In this document: positions 9,395 through 18,596 of the stretch, piece after piece
Numbering within the stretch: the stretch's first letter is position 1
Layout of the letters: each line of letters begins with the position of its first letter
Notes under the pieces: model-generated
What the model was told of the DNA's origin: nothing
Database searches by the model: none
Seen by the model: only the letters and a program-made list of their open reading frames with translations
DNA from: Haloferax litoreum
GTDB lineage: Archaea > Halobacteriota > Halobacteria > Halobacteriales > Haloferacaceae
Direction: 5' to 3'
Assembly: GCF_009674605.1 (NCBI RefSeq)
Contig: NZ_WKJO01000001.1
Coordinates: 434,001 to 498,000 of the forward strand
Length of the DNA: 64,000 nucleotides
Position numbers and translations under genes: made by a program

Positions 9395-9541
9395 CGGAGA
9401 GGAGACGGGGACGTCTGCCCACTCACCCACAGAATTATTTGGGAATTGTTAACACATGACGCACCATATTGCTACGTAGTACTCGAACCAGCGACGACGA
9501 GGCGAGACCACCGCTGCGGAGAGTACGATGGAGAGACTAGA

Positions 9542-9988
9542 ATGGCATCAGCAAGCACACCTACACCGGGCACCGACGCGAACGCCCAACTCGCGCGACG
9601 CTACCCGGAAGACATCGCGACACAGGGTAACATCGACCTCGTAGACGAGATTTGTACCGACGACGTCGTCGACCACAGTCCACTCGGGGAACTGCGGGGG
9701 CGCGACGAACTCAAAGGACAGATTTCGATGCTTCGAGAGGCGTTCGGTGACTTCTCGGCGACAGTCGAAGACGTTGTCACCGAGGGCGACGTGGTCGCCA
9801 TGCGTGTCACCTTACGTGGCATGCACAGAGGCGAGTTCATGGGCCACGAGGCCACCGGGAACACGTTCGAAGTCGGGAACATGGTGTTCACTCGCATCGA
9901 AGACGGACTGATAGCCGAGCGCTGGGTCCAACCAGACATGCTCGGTATGCTCACGCAACTCGGTATCGTCGAACTCCCCGAGATGTGA
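9542..9988 (+). CDS. SnoaL-like (NTF2-fold) polyketide-cyclase-type protein, 148 aa
   Basis: The pattern VDEICTDDVVDHSPLG, GRDELKGQISMLREAFGDF, EGDVVAMRVTLRGMHRGEFMG and WVQPDMLGMLTQLG is typical of SnoaL-like ester cyclases in the NTF2 fold. Members act on small aromatic or polyketide compounds, or only bind ligands, so the substrate is unknown. The ATG at 9542 starts the recognisable domain. An in-frame upstream ATG would add 32 residues of poor quality and is rejected. TTATTTGG near 9436 could be part of the promoter. Confidence 0.75.
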   Translation: MASASTPTPGTDANAQLARRYPEDIATQGNIDLVDEICTDDVVDHSPLGELRGRDELKGQISMLREAFGDFSATVEDVVTEGDVVAMRVTLRGMHRGEFMGHEATGNTFEVGNMVFTRIEDGLIAERWVQPDMLGMLTQLGIVELPEM

Positions 9989-10024
9989 GCGCACCGAACG
10001 ACCATTTTTCAGAATCGTGGCCAG

Positions 10025-10489
10025 TCACTCGGACGAACGATCTTGGAGCGGCATCGTGTAGCAGACGGCAGTCCCCGTCAGGACGACGGTTCCGTCGTCG
10101 CGCGTGACCTCCGTCTCGAGTTCGGTAATCGGCTTGTCCTCCCGAACCTTCGTGACTTCGACCCATCCAGTAATCGTGTCTCCGGGACGGACCGGGGCGG
10201 TGAAGTTCCAGTTCACGTTGAGGAACACCGTGCCGGGTCCGGGGAGGTCCTCGGCGACGATGGCGTTGAGAATCGCGCTCGTGACCCCGCCCTGAACGAC
10301 GATTTCGCCGAACTTCGACGCCTTCGCGACGTCCTCGTCGTAGTGCAGTGGGTTGTGGTCGCCGCTCAACTCCGAGAATAGTTCGATGTACTCGGGTTCG
10401 ACGCTCCGCGAGCGTTCGGCGTACTCACCGACTCGCGGGGTTCCACGTGGCCAGACTTCGTCGGTTGAGTTCGGTGTCGTGTCGCTCAT
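10025..10489 (-). CDS. MaoC-like hot-dog dehydratase, 154 aa
   Basis: It contains the R-specific enoyl-CoA hydratase signature: FSELSGDHNPLHYDEDVA (catalytic Asp and His) and GGVTSAILNAIV. The hot-dog fold core follows (FTAPVRPGDTITGWVEVTKV). Members hydrate or dehydrate acyl-CoA in fatty acid or polyhydroxyalkanoate metabolism. No PHA genes are nearby, so the exact acyl substrate is open. The start chosen is the ATG at 10489. The longer in-frame reading from 10750 has no coding quality and would leave an atypical N-terminus. Confidence 0.85.
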   Translation of the reverse strand: MSDTTPNSTDEVWPRGTPRVGEYAERSRSVEPEYIELFSELSGDHNPLHYDEDVAKASKFGEIVVQGGVTSAILNAIVAEDLPGPGTVFLNVNWNFTAPVRPGDTITGWVEVTKVREDKPITELETEVTRDDGTVVLTGTAVCYTMPLQDRSSE

Positions 10490-10854
10490 ACTACTCCTTG
10501 GCGTGCGAAGTGGATAGCAGTGCGGGGGGTGATGGGAAACGTCGAACCCAGCAGTCACTCGTCGGTCAGGGTCTGGAGACTCACGTGAGAGGTGGCGAGA
10601 GAAGTAAGAGCGTAGGCGGCCGGGCACCCGCCCACACTCCACGGACACTGGGGAAAACTCCCCGGTATACGCAACCCAAGTGCAGGTATCTACCTGCAGT
10701 AGACGTATTCCAGCCCCGGGGTTAAAACGTTTTTCTAATGTCATTTGCACTGTGGGAACACGTATCCAGTGTCGACGAGAGACAGGGCGGGCGCTCTCCG
10801 GTCGGGGGAGTCACCAAAAACGAGTGTCTGTGGGCGTCTCGTCGCCGAAAACAG
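10490..10854. other. Intergenic stretch between maoC-like and globin genes
   Basis: No gene is supported in these 365 bases. The lower part carries the promoter of the MaoC-like gene. The upper part holds an A5 tract at 10816-10820, which reads as U5 on the minus strand just after the globin stop and probably ends that transcript. The short readings through this region on either strand have no recognisable protein content. Confidence 0.5.
10816..10820 (-). terminator. Probable U-tract terminator after the globin gene
   Basis: On the minus strand a T5 run follows the globin stop by about 35 bases. Archaeal termination often needs only such a short T run and no hairpin. No strong stem precedes it, so confidence is moderate at best. 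Confidence 0.35.
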
Positions 10855-11220
10855 TTAGGCGCTGACGATTTCGTCTTCGAGGCTCGCGACAGCACCCAGC
10901 ACCTCGTCGATTTCGTCTTCGGGAACGTCGAACTCCTCCAGCGCGTTCTGGAGGTGCGTGGCAGTCGCCGCGAAGTCCTCGTGTGAGAGGCCCAAGTGCT
11001 CGTGTGCCTCCTGCATATCTGCACCCGTATACTCGACGGGACCACCAGCGACGGAACTGATGAACTGGGTCTGGTGCGCTCGCTGCGCCTGCATGTCCGT
11101 GTCCTCGAAGTAGTGGGCGAGGTCGTCGTCTGCCAGCATCCGGTCGTAGAACTCGTCGACGACGGCGGAGATTGCCTCTTTTCCACCGAGTCGTTCGTAG
11201 AGAGTTTTATTGCCCGACAT
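10855..11220 (-). CDS. Truncated haemoglobin (group I type), 121 aa
   Basis: A 2-on-2 globin that binds haem and O2/NO. TrHbN-type members oxidise NO to nitrate or carry O2. The family pattern is clear: TLYERLGG at the start, FYDRML with the B10 Tyr (Y25), the E-helix segment HQTQFISSVAGGP, and proximal His73 in EAHEHLGLS. The length is normal. It is transcribed divergently from the H-NOX gene at 11400 across 179 bases, so one control region may serve an NO-handling enzyme and a gas sensor together. The start at 11220 gives the canonical N-terminus. Confidence 0.92.
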   Translation of the reverse strand: MSGNKTLYERLGGKEAISAVVDEFYDRMLADDDLAHYFEDTDMQAQRAHQTQFISSVAGGPVEYTGADMQEAHEHLGLSHEDFAATATHLQNALEEFDVPEDEIDEVLGAVASLEDEIVSA

Positions 11221-11399
11221 TAACCGGATATTAAGTCACGCTCTGATAAGTCTACCTCAGCGTGTAAATCATTTGATTGAAAATATTTTATACGATTACA
11301 TAACATATTCTTCCCAGCGTGATAACGACCACTTTCCCCGTGTCCACACCCCGGGCACCCCATCGAACAGCGACACGAGCACTCGGAGGGCGTTGAGTC
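11221..11399. promoter_or_regulatory. Divergent control region between globin and H-NOX genes, with three AGCGTG elements
   Basis: AGCGTG occurs at 11260-11265 and 11316-11321 and inverted (CACGCT) at 11238-11243. The first two form an inverted pair with a 16-base gap. An AT-rich core (AAAATATTTTATAC, from 11280) gives a TATA-like site. Three copies in under 90 bases in a shared promoter suggest an operator for a common regulator. This is inference from repetition only. Confidence 0.4.
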
Positions 11400-11951
11400 G
11401 TGCACGGAATCGTCCTCAACCAGTTGAAGGACTTCGTCGTCGAGACGTACGACCGCGAGACGTGGACGACGTTACAACAGGAAGCAGGTCTCCCCGGTAA
11501 ACTGTACGTTCCGGTGACAGAGTACCCCGACGAAGACGTTCTCGCCCTCGTCGAGACGGCATCCGAACTCACGGAGATACCCGTTCCCGACTTGCTCGAA
11601 GCGTTCGGCGAGTTCCTCGTCCCACCACTGCTCGAAACCTACGGCGTCCACGTCGACAAAGACTGGACCGGACTCGAACTCATCGCCAACGTCGAACGGT
11701 ACATCCACATCGCGCTTCGAGCGAAACAGGTTTCGACGTACACGCCACCCGAACTGGAGTCGGGGTGGCGAGACAACCATACGGTGAGCGTCGTCTACCG
11801 GTCCGACCGCCAACTGTGCCACCTCGCGAGAGGCATCATCACCGGTGTCGGCGACCACTTCGACGAACCGTTCGACGTCGACGAACCGGTCTGCATGCAC
11901 GACGGCGACGACCACTGTGAACTCGTCGTCCAACACGCCGAAGACGCCTGA
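11400..11951 (+). CDS. H-NOX (HNOB) haem-based NO/O2 sensor, stand-alone, 183 aa
   Basis: H-NOX domains hold a five-coordinate haem through one histidine and bind NO (or O2, in some anaerobes), passing the signal to a partner kinase, cyclase or chemoreceptor. Here the N-terminus MHGIVLNQLKDFV is typical. The proximal ligand is H103 in ERYIHIALRAK, and the propionate-binding YxSxR motif is present as Y133-S135-R137. The protein is a single domain, so it must act through a partner. The GTG at 11400 gives the conserved first residues. The receptor at 12162, which has no outside domain, is the obvious candidate partner. Confidence 0.92.
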   Translation: MHGIVLNQLKDFVVETYDRETWTTLQQEAGLPGKLYVPVTEYPDEDVLALVETASELTEIPVPDLLEAFGEFLVPPLLETYGVHVDKDWTGLELIANVERYIHIALRAKQVSTYTPPELESGWRDNHTVSVVYRSDRQLCHLARGIITGVGDHFDEPFDVDEPVCMHDGDDHCELVVQHAEDA

Positions 11952-12054
11952 CGAATTCCATCACGTGGTCGTTTCCGGCCGTTCGACCACCGATTGGCCG
12001 GGAGAGAGATGCCCGAGTATCGACTGAACGCGGGAACTTCACTTTGGAAAAAGT

Positions 12055-12137
12055 ACCCGTTTAGACCCGTTTAACCCGCCATATAATGCCAGAATAGTTT
12101 GAAATACTGATTGTCAATACTGTGCGAAGGTTTATAG
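12055..12137 (+). promoter_or_regulatory. Upstream region of the chemoreceptor/che operon: tandem ACCCGTTTA repeats and TATA boxes
   Basis: ACCCGTTTA is repeated at 12055-12063 and 12065-12073, then ACCCG follows at 12074-12078. The period is 10 bases, one helical turn. ATATAAT lies at 12081-12087. A second TATA-like TTTATAG at 12131-12137 is placed correctly for a transcript that begins almost at the ATG at 12162. In-phase repeats of this kind often bind oligomeric regulators. No known consensus is matched. Confidence 0.45.
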
Positions 12138-12161
12138 TATCAGATGAGACATTCGTGGCAT

Positions 12162-14327
12162 ATGGTAGATATACTCGGTCTCCTTCTACCTAGGTTCATA
12201 CGCCGACGGTATGCACTTCGGTTCGGAGTGGTGCTGGGCAGCATCGGCGTCATCGTCGGTGCGGTGGGACTAGGTGTGGGGCGAACGACGGCGTACCAAA
12301 TTCCGACAGATATCGTCGCTGCTGCCGCCGGCGGTATCGTAGTGAGTGGGTTCCTCGGGGGGTTGATGGTCAGAAGCACGATGAAGTCGGTCAGTTCCAT
12401 CAACGCGAAGACCGACGAGATGAGCGAGGGGAACCTCGACGTCGACGTCGAACAGGGACGAATCGACGCTGTCGGACGGCTTTCGGCGTCGATTGCGACA
12501 CTCCGCGACACCGTCCAAGAGCGACTCGAACAGACGACGTCGGACCGCGAACGGGTCGAGAACAGACTCCGCAAAGTCGAAGCAGTCGCAGACCACTACA
12601 GCGGCGACCTCGAAGCGGCACTCGACGACCCGACCGTCCGACTCGATACGACACCGCCGAACGAGGCGATGGCGGAACTCGCCGTGGCGACGAACGACGT
12701 TCTGGCGGCGCGCAAAGAGGACGCAGACGAACTCGAAGCACTCCGTGGACAACTGGACGCAGTCCAGAACGAACGCGACAGACTGGACACCGAGAACCAG
12801 CAGTTGCGGGCGATGGCGATGGAGTACGCCGGAGTTCTCGAGAAGTGCGCCGAGGGAGACCTCTCTCAGCGCATGGACGAAGACGTCGAGAACGAGGTTG
12901 CCGCCAGGTTCGCCGCACAGTTCAACGAGATGATGACCGAGTTCGAGAAGACGACGGTCGAAGCCGAGAACTTCGCGAAGGAAGTCGCGACCCTGAGCAA
13001 CGAAGTCACCGTGAGCGCTCGCGAGGTTCGAGAAGGGAGCGAGCAAGTCTCTGGTAGTCTCCACAGTATCTCCGGGGTTGCAGAGACACAGTACGACAAC
13101 CTCGAATCCGTCGCTATCGACATGAGCAACCTCTCTGCGACTATCGAAGAGATCGACGACTCGTCGAGCGACGTGGCAGACATCGCCCAACAGACGGTCG
13201 AAACTGGCCGCGAAGGGCGAGAGGCCGCCACCGAGGCGATCAAGGGGATGAAAGAGATCGAACAGGAGTCCGTCGACACGGTCGAAGAGATCGAGCGACT
13301 GGAATCCGAAGTCCAGCAAATCGACGACCTCATCGACTTCATCCGGGAGATTGCAGAACAGACCAACATGCTGGCATTGAACGCCAACATCGAGGCGTCC
13401 CGCGCCGGCGAATCCGGACAGGGTTTCGCCGTCGTCGCCCGCGAAATCAAGGAACTCGCAGAGGGAACCAAGGACGCCGCAGCAGACATCGAGACGCGAC
13501 TCGAAGAGATTCAGTCGCAGACCTCCGAGACAGTCGAGGAAGTGCGCGACACGCGAGAGCAAATCGCCCAGCACACCGACTCCGTCGAGAACGCGGCGGA
13601 GGCACTCAACCAAATCGCCGAAAACGCACAGGAAACCAACACCGGTGTGCAGGAGATTAGTTCGGTGACGAGTCAGCAAGCGGACGCGACGCAAGCAGTC
13701 CTTTCGGCAGTCGACGACGCGACCGAGATTAGCGCCGAGACGGTCGAAGAGGCGAGTGCCGCGGCGACTGGTGCCGAAGAGCAAACCCGCGCACTGAGCG
13801 CAGTGTCGGACAGTGCGAGTGCGCTGGCGTCGCAGGCGAGCAGGCTGAACGAGACGCTCGCTCAGTTCGAGACCGAGATGGCCGTCACGCTGGAGACCGA
13901 GGAAGACGCACCCGACGGCGACGACGACGACCACGCAGATGTACAGTCCCGCGACGACGAGTCGACCGAATCGGTCGCGGACGCGTCCGACGAACCAGCG
14001 GACGACGTCCAGTCCGACGCGCAGGACCCACTCGCAGACCCCGTCGAAGATGGAGTCGTCGAAGACGCGCCCGTGCCACAGGAAGACGGCGCTGCCGGCG
14101 ACGCCGACGCCGACGCCGACGCATTCGACCCGTTGGGCGGAGACCCAGTCGACGAAATCCCAGAGCCGGACGAATCCACGTTCGCGTTCGACGGGGAACC
14201 CGGCGACGACATCGCCCTCGACGAAATCGCGGACGAAGTCCCCGAGACCGAGGACGCTGACGCAGAAGCAGACGACGAGAACGAAGCAGAGACGCAGGAG
14301 TCACCAGTAGACAACACCACAGAGTGA
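12162..14327 (+). CDS. Methyl-accepting chemoreceptor with HAMP domains but no extracellular sensor, 721 aa
   Basis: The N-terminus has two membrane segments (about residues 20-45 and 50-72) joined by only a few residues, so there is no outside ligand domain. HAMP-type linkers follow (about 65-125 and 205-260). Then comes a standard signalling coiled coil with the hairpin tip [24 protein letters not shown] and flanking Glu/Gln methylation-type heptads. About 130 very acidic residues end the protein. The TATA box at 12131 supports the ATG at 12162 (leaderless); an ATG at 12144 is the alternative. The input is probably cytoplasmic, with the H-NOX encoded just upstream as the prime candidate. 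First gene of the che operon. Confidence 0.88.
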   Translation: MVDILGLLLPRFIRRRYALRFGVVLGSIGVIVGAVGLGVGRTTAYQIPTDIVAAAAGGIVVSGFLGGLMVRSTMKSVSSINAKTDEMSEGNLDVDVEQGRIDAVGRLSASIATLRDTVQERLEQTTSDRERVENRLRKVEAVADHYSGDLEAALDDPTVRLDTTPPNEAMAELAVATNDVLAARKEDADELEALRGQLDAVQNERDRLDTENQQLRAMAMEYAGVLEKCAEGDLSQRMDEDVENEVAARFAAQFNEMMTEFEKTTVEAENFAKEVATLSNEVTVSAREVREGSEQVSGSLHSISGVAETQYDNLESVAIDMSNLSATIEEIDDSSSDVADIAQQTVETGREGREAATEAIKGMKEIEQESVDTVEEIERLESEVQQIDDLIDFIREIAEQTNMLALNANIEASRAGESGQGFAVVAREIKELAEGTKDAAADIETRLEEIQSQTSETVEEVRDTREQIAQHTDSVENAAEALNQIAENAQETNTGVQEISSVTSQQADATQAVLSAVDDATEISAETVEEASAAATGAEEQTRALSAVSDSASALASQASRLNETLAQFETEMAVTLETEEDAPDGDDDDHADVQSRDDESTESVADASDEPADDVQSDAQDPLADPVEDGVVEDAPVPQEDGAAGDADADADAFDPLGGDPVDEIPEPDESTFAFDGEPGDDIALDEIADEVPETEDADAEADDENEAETQESPVDNTTE

Positions 14328-14373
14328 TGATGCATTCAACGACCGCGTACCGCTGCTCACAGAGGGGGGGACG

Positions 14374-14877
14374 ATGAACGAGCAGTCGGTCGACATCGAC
14401 GAGGGCGACACCGTCGCCCCCGAGTCGGTCATCGAGTTCCTCGAGTTTCGTCTCGACGGAAACCGGTACGGACTGGAGTTGGGACGGGTCGGACAGGTCA
14501 TCTGGAGACCGGCGACCACTCGTGTCCCGAACGCCCCAGCGGGCATCTATGGGTCGGCGACCGTCGAAGGCGACGTGGCAGTCGCCGTCGACACGTACGC
14601 CGTCGTCGGAAGCGACCGGCCGTTTTCCGACCCAGAGGACGCGTACCTCGTTCTCTTGGACCGTCACGACACGCCGCAACTCGTCGGCCTCCTCGTCGAG
14701 GCAGTCGACGGTATCGAACGGCACCACGTCGACACGGTTTCACCACTGGCCGAGGGAAGCGCGCCACTCGACGACCGCTGGTTCAGAGCGACGATTGGTG
14801 ACGACGAGACACCCGACATCCACGTCTTCGATAGCCACCAACTCCTCGCCGCCATCCACCCACTGGAAGCACGATAA
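14374..14877 (+). CDS. cheW: CheW-like coupling protein, 167 aa
   Basis: A CheW-fold scaffold links receptors to CheA. The core begins IEFLEFRLDGNRYGLELGRVGQVIW and includes GIYGSATVEGDVAVAVDTYAV, corresponding to the usual ILNLRG(K)-VIPVIDL strands. It is a divergent member, with an acidic N-terminus of 20 residues and a longer C-terminus. It lies 46 bases after the receptor and is followed by cheY in the same direction. The divergence suggests it is tuned to this receptor rather than shared with another array. Confidence 0.78.
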   Translation: MNEQSVDIDEGDTVAPESVIEFLEFRLDGNRYGLELGRVGQVIWRPATTRVPNAPAGIYGSATVEGDVAVAVDTYAVVGSDRPFSDPEDAYLVLLDRHDTPQLVGLLVEAVDGIERHHVDTVSPLAEGSAPLDDRWFRATIGDDETPDIHVFDSHQLLAAIHPLEAR

Positions 14878-14941
14878 CACGACTGAGAAACCACACAGAC
14901 AGATGATCACAACCGAACCGAGGTTCACGTAGGACGCACAC

Positions 14942-15319
14942 ATGTCAATCGGAATTCTAATCGTCGACGACTCAAGCTACATGCGAAGTAGGCTGAAGAG
15001 CGCGCTCGACGATGACACGTACGAAATCGTCGACGAAGCACAGAACGGCGCGTGGGCAGTCCAGAAGTACAAAGAACACGGCGACGACATCGACATCGTC
15101 TTGATGGACATCGTGATGCGCAAGGCAAACGGTGTGAAGGCAACGGCCGCCATCAAGCACCTCGACAAAGACGCCCGCATCATCATGTGTACGAGCGTCG
15201 GACAGCGCAAGAAGATGGAACTCGCCGCCCGGGCAGGCGCAGACGGGTACATCACGAAACCGTTCGACGACGACGAAATCGTCCGCGCGATAGAGAGCAT
15301 CCTCGCCGACGAATCATGA
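14942..15319 (+). CDS. cheY: CheY-type single-domain response regulator, 125 aa
   Basis: A stand-alone receiver domain with all the active-site residues: acidic pair D9/D10, phospho-acceptor D56 (VLMDIVM), T84 (MCTSVG) and K106 (ITKPF). The length is normal. It is the likely diffusible output of the CheA in this operon. The output target is not encoded here, as no archaellum motor gene or CheF is in the window. CheC-type proteins downstream would remove its phosphate. Confidence 0.92.
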   Translation: MSIGILIVDDSSYMRSRLKSALDDDTYEIVDEAQNGAWAVQKYKEHGDDIDIVLMDIVMRKANGVKATAAIKHLDKDARIIMCTSVGQRKKMELAARAGADGYITKPFDDDEIVRAIESILADES

Positions 15320-15374
15320 GACACACAGAGGAACCGTCCACGACAGCCGTCGTCAGTACTCGCGGGAGGCCACC

Positions 15375-18300
15375 GTGAGCCGAAACGATGAGTTCGTCCG
15401 CGAGACGCGGGCGTCCGTGCGGCAACTGACGAATGGACTCGTCGAACTCGAACGCGACGGGGGCAGTCGGGAACTGGTCGACGACTTATTCCGGACCGCG
15501 CACACGCTGAAGGGCAACTGCGGAATGGCCGGCCTCGACGGTGCAGGCAGACTCGCCCACGCAGTCGAAGATTTCCTGAGCGGCCTCCGCGACGGGTCGC
15601 TGACGCCCAATCCCGACCTGATAGACGCGTCACTCGCGGCAGTCGACGATATCGACGCGATACTCGACGAGTGGCGCGAGGGAGACGAAATCAAGACCGA
15701 CCCCGAGTCGACCGTCTCCACGTTCCGGTCGGAGATGCAACGGTACCGAGACCAACCGGGGACCAACGACCCGATGTCGGCACAGGACGCAGACCCGGAG
15801 TCGATTTCCGACCCACCCACCGACGAGTTCGACCAGACGGTGGTCGACGCACTCGAATCTGCGAGCGGATTCGACGACCTGGAAGGATTGCTGGCCGACA
15901 TGGACGACCCAGACGAGGAGTCGGCCGACGAACAGTCCCGCTGGGGAACGTTCGACCAGCGCGGCGCTGGCCCTCGGGACGAACCGCACGCGAGCGCCGA
16001 CGTTCCCGACGGTCAGGACGGCCCTCCGGAAGCGCTGGGTCCGTCGTCCGGACCGATGGACGACTTCGACGCCATCAAGAGCGGCGTCGAGACGGACGAC
16101 GTGTCCTCGCTCGACGACGAACTCGTCGAGACCGAGTTCGGAGAGTTCGACGACGACGACGAACTCTCGATTCAGGACCTCATCGAGGGCGAAGTCGCTG
16201 GACCCGACGTCGTAGAGGAAGACGCCGACCACCAGTCAGATTCTGCGGCAGACGACGACCAGTCGGTGGACTCGTCGGCCACCACAGCCACCGACAGCAG
16301 AAACGACGCAATCCACCCCGAGGACTTCGGCTACGAACCGGCCGCGACGTCCGACAGCGACGCCGAGTCGGTGAGCGGGACGGGCCAGACGGCGGACGAA
16401 CACGCACCGGACCAAGTGTCGGACGAACCAGCAGGCGTGACCGCCGACAGTTCCGAAGCGGCGAACCCGTTCGAGGGTGCCGACGTCGTCGACCCCGACG
16501 AACCGGTGGCAGACGAAGGGGAAGTGACTGCGAGCGGAGTTCGAGACGACACCGAAATCTCGTTCCCCGACGGCAAGACGTTCGGTCCCGGCGGCGAGGA
16601 GTCGTCTGTCGATGACGACCCAGCGCCCGGAGTCACTGCCGACGAGGGTTCGACCACGCAGTCGGACGACGAGTTCGTAGGACAACCAGACGCCGCGTTC
16701 ACAGAACAACCAGACGACGAACCCGCGTCCCCAGCCGAATCCGGCGACGGCGAACTCGACCTCTCTGAAGAGTTCGCAGACGACGGACTGGACCTGCCGG
16801 ACGAGTTCTCAGACGACGACCTGAGCTTCGACGAGGACGACGATGCAGATGCGTTCTCGGACGACGACCTCGGCCTCTCCGAGGTACTCGGCGAAGACGA
16901 CCTCTCCGAGGGATTCGTAGACCACGATATCGGGGTCTCAGACGACCACGGCGGCGAAATCACCGAGGGTGAACCGGACGAGTTCGACGACGGCCTCGAC
17001 CTCCCCGAGGACTTCCTGAGTGGTGGAATCGAACTCGACGACGACGGTCGGGCGACCACAGACGTATCCGAGTCACAGGCCGACACTGACCTGTCGGTCG
17101 AACCCGGGGCGGCCGACGTCGACTTGCCGGACATCGACCTGCCGGACGTGGACGAACTCTCTGGGGAGTCTCTCGCCGGAGAGTTCGACGGTGACTCGGT
17201 CGCTGACGTCTCGTTCGAACGCGACGAACACACGATGGCGTTCGAGTCCCGTTTCGCCGAACGGTTCGGCGGAAGCGTCGGCGACGACAAAGTCCAACTC
17301 GTCCAGGTCGCGTCGGCGACGATAGAAGAGAGCAGTCTCGACGCCGCCAGATACCAGTCGAGTGGGACCGCGTCGTACCCACCAGACTTCGGCGAGACGC
17401 GCGAGAGCGACGAGATTCAGTCGCTCACGGTGGACGTGCAGAACGCAGACTCGCTGTTGAACCTCGTCGAAGAGCTCTCGCTGACGCAACTGCGCATCAA
17501 GCAGTCCGACGGCGAAGACATCGACGACCACCTGTCGGTGATGGACTCGGTGACGTCCGAACTCCGGCGCACAGTGATGAACCTCCGTCTGATGCCGCTT
17601 TCGACGGTCACTGACGGCCTCCCGCGCGTCGTCCGCGACATCGCCCGCGCTCAAGACAAGCGAGTCGCCTTCGACGTGTCCGACGAGGGTGTGGACCTCG
17701 ACCGGAGTATCGTCGAGAAACTCGGCGACCCACTCGTTCACCTCGTCCGCAACGCGGTCGACCACGGTATCGAATCACCGGACGAACGCGTCCAACAGGG
17801 CAAGCCACGCGAAGGAACCATCGAACTCCGTGCGTGGCGAGACCGCGAACGCGTCGTCATCGAAGTCGAAGACGACGGCCGAGGCATCAGTGCCGAACGA
17901 GTCCGTCAGCAGGCCATCGACCGTGACATCGTCTCCCGCGAGCGGGCCGAACGACTCTCACTCGACGAGGTGTACGACCTCGTCTTCGAACCCGGGTTTT
18001 CGACCACCGACGAGGTGACAGACGTCAGCGGCCGGGGTGTCGGGATGGACGCCGTCAGGCGGACCGTCAACTCGCTGGACGGAACAGTCGACCTGAAGAG
18101 CGAACCGGGGTCGGGAACCACCGTCCGCGTGCGCCTTCCGGTCTCAGTCGCCGTCGCGAAGATGCTCTTCGTCGACGTCGGTCCCGAGCAGTACGCGATT
18201 CCGGCGAGCGTCGTCGACGACGTCGAAGTCGTAGACGAGACCGACCTCCCGGGCGATGGAACGGTCGCCATCGAGTGGCCCGACCACGTCGCAGACTACC

Positions 18301-18596
18301 CCGAACACATCCCACTGCTCCGTCTCGGAGAAGAACTGGGTGTCGAGGACGAGACTGACGGCGCCGCCGACAGAGGCGACACCGACGACGGCGAACCGGG
18401 CGCCGGGAAGCGCGTCCTCGTCCGACTGGCCCCGGAGACGCGGAACGCTGCCCTCCTCTGTGACGGGGTGGACGACGCACGCGAAGTCGTCGTCAAACCG
18501 TACGAGAAACTGCTCGGTGACGTGCCCGGAATCAGCGGGGCGACGATGAGCGGGGATGGCACACTGGTGAACATCGTAGACGTGACTACACTATGA
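15375..18596 (+). CDS. cheA: CheA histidine kinase with an unusually long acidic linker, 1073 aa
   Basis: Domains in order: HPt with phospho-site H43 (FRTAHTLKGNCG); a linker from about 115 to 675; the dimerisation domain (SLTVDVQNADSLLNLVEEL to LMPLSTVTDGL); a HATPase domain with N box (LVRNAVDHG), G1 (DDGRGI), F (FSTTDE) and G2 (GRGVGMDAVR); and a CheW-like P5 domain to the end. The linker is roughly 550 residues of Asp, Glu, Ser and Pro and repeats short motifs such as GLDLPDEF, DLSFDEDD and DLPDIDLPDV. The usual haloarchaeal CheA is, from memory, about 650-700 residues. The GTG at 15375 starts the HPt correctly. It overlaps the next gene by four bases. Confidence 0.92.
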   Translation: MSRNDEFVRETRASVRQLTNGLVELERDGGSRELVDDLFRTAHTLKGNCGMAGLDGAGRLAHAVEDFLSGLRDGSLTPNPDLIDASLAAVDDIDAILDEWREGDEIKTDPESTVSTFRSEMQRYRDQPGTNDPMSAQDADPESISDPPTDEFDQTVVDALESASGFDDLEGLLADMDDPDEESADEQSRWGTFDQRGAGPRDEPHASADVPDGQDGPPEALGPSSGPMDDFDAIKSGVETDDVSSLDDELVETEFGEFDDDDELSIQDLIEGEVAGPDVVEEDADHQSDSAADDDQSVDSSATTATDSRNDAIHPEDFGYEPAATSDSDAESVSGTGQTADEHAPDQVSDEPAGVTADSSEAANPFEGADVVDPDEPVADEGEVTASGVRDDTEISFPDGKTFGPGGEESSVDDDPAPGVTADEGSTTQSDDEFVGQPDAAFTEQPDDEPASPAESGDGELDLSEEFADDGLDLPDEFSDDDLSFDEDDDADAFSDDDLGLSEVLGEDDLSEGFVDHDIGVSDDHGGEITEGEPDEFDDGLDLPEDFLSGGIELDDDGRATTDVSESQADTDLSVEPGAADVDLPDIDLPDVDELSGESLAGEFDGDSVADVSFERDEHTMAFESRFAERFGGSVGDDKVQLVQVASATIEESSLDAARYQSSGTASYPPDFGETRESDEIQSLTVDVQNADSLLNLVEELSLTQLRIKQSDGEDIDDHLSVMDSVTSELRRTVMNLRLMPLSTVTDGLPRVVRDIARAQDKRVAFDVSDEGVDLDRSIVEKLGDPLVHLVRNAVDHGIESPDERVQQGKPREGTIELRAWRDRERVVIEVEDDGRGISAERVRQQAIDRDIVSRERAERLSLDEVYDLVFEPGFSTTDEVTDVSGRGVGMDAVRRTVNSLDGTVDLKSEPGSGTTVRVRLPVSVAVAKMLFVDVGPEQYAIPASVVDDVEVVDETDLPGDGTVAIEWPDHVADYPEHIPLLRLGEELGVEDETDGAADRGDTDDGEPGAGKRVLVRLAPETRNAALLCDGVDDAREVVVKPYEKLLGDVPGISGATMSGDGTLVNIVDVTTL

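Noticed and set aside
10490-10750. N-terminal extension of the MaoC-like gene back to 10750
   Set aside because: The added 87 residues are Arg/Ser-rich and unlike the family; the ATG at 10489 starts a normal-length protein.
12270-13934. Long minus-strand frame antisense to the chemoreceptor
   Set aside because: It is the mirror of a clear coiled-coil receptor; composition is Val/Asp/Leu/Arg repeats with no promoter or conserved motif.
16331-17290. Ser/Pro-rich minus-strand frame opposite the CheA linker
   Set aside because: A complement of the acidic GAC/GAG-rich linker produces Ser- and Pro-rich readings automatically.
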